In this document: piece after piece, positions 13,633-13,666 of the stretch
Layout of the letters: each line of letters begins with the position of its first letter
Position numbering within the stretch: position 1 is the first letter of the stretch
Assembly: GCA_905233325.1 (NCBI GenBank)
Contig: CAJODU010000025.1
Span: 1-13,666 of the forward strand
DNA from: an uncultured Selenomonadaceae bacterium
GTDB lineage: Bacteria; Bacillota; Negativicutes; Selenomonadales; Selenomonadaceae
Direction: 5' to 3'
DNA length: 13,666 nucleotides
Made by a program: the position numbers and the translations under genes
The notes under the pieces: model-generated
What the model saw: only the letters and a program-made list of their open reading frames with translations
Databases searched by the model: none
What the model was told of the DNA's origin: nothing

Positions 13633-13666
13633 ATGGCATTGAATATTCCAAAGAAATTGAAAAATT
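13633..13666 (+). CDS. start of an unidentified gene, partial
   Basis: Eleven codons (MALNIPKKLKN) are visible before the window ends. The ATG follows GAGGTGAG by 4 nt and lies behind a strong promoter, so this is very probably a real gene start. The peptide is basic and lysine-rich, and it is too short to assign to any family. Confidence 0.7.
   Translation, partial: MALNIPKKLKN

Noticed and set aside
1..13666. CRISPR arrays, tRNA or rRNA genes
   Set aside because: No regularly spaced direct repeats, cloverleaf-like sequences or rRNA signatures were seen on reading both strands.

Overview
The window looks like a chromosomal segment of a low-to-mid GC bacterium with a Gram-negative type envelope but Firmicutes-style gene signals (strong Shine-Dalgarno sites, TTG starts, TTGaca/TATaat promoters). 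Lipopolysaccharide-core type glycosyltransferases next to Firmicutes-like FtsZ, MreB and DUF4127 genes suggest a member of the Negativicutes (Selenomonas-like). This placement is inference; no rRNA or other marker is present.

Left part (1-3490), all leftward: a drug/metabolite (EamA) transporter, a divergent FtsZ with a long N-terminal extension, tcdA (tRNA t6A dehydratase) overlapping it by ATGA, then an MNT nucleotidyltransferase whose HEPN partner begins inside it. The HEPN gene keeps only about 38 codons. It is cut at a TTTAAC sequence by the left end of an IS200/IS605-type element: hairpin, sigma70-type promoter, Shine-Dalgarno site and the first 13 codons of tnpB are visible at the window edge.

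Middle part (3652-10202), all rightward and tightly packed: an orphan MreB, a WaaE-like family 2 glycosyltransferase, a very AT-rich two-gene restriction island (a DpnI orthologue plus a second predicted restriction enzyme, with no methyltransferase), a family 9 heptosyltransferase, a secreted protein of unknown function and a ROK-family kinase lacking the zinc motif. The run ends at a strong hairpin terminator. The restriction pair is spliced between the two glycosyltransferase genes with overlapping stop/start codons on both sides, so it rides on the cell-envelope operon.

Between the ROK gene and the convergent DUF4127 gene lies the most interesting non-coding signal. A leftward promoter, TTGACA-17-TATATT, overlaps a near-perfect Fur box and is followed after about 76 nt by the bidirectional terminator. 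No open reading frame fits; this is a candidate iron-regulated small RNA.

Right part (10300-13666): a leftward WbaP-type undecaprenyl-phosphate sugar phosphotransferase followed by a secreted DUF4127 protein, driven by a clear promoter, and a divergent rightward gene of which only the first 11 codons are inside the window, with its own good promoter.
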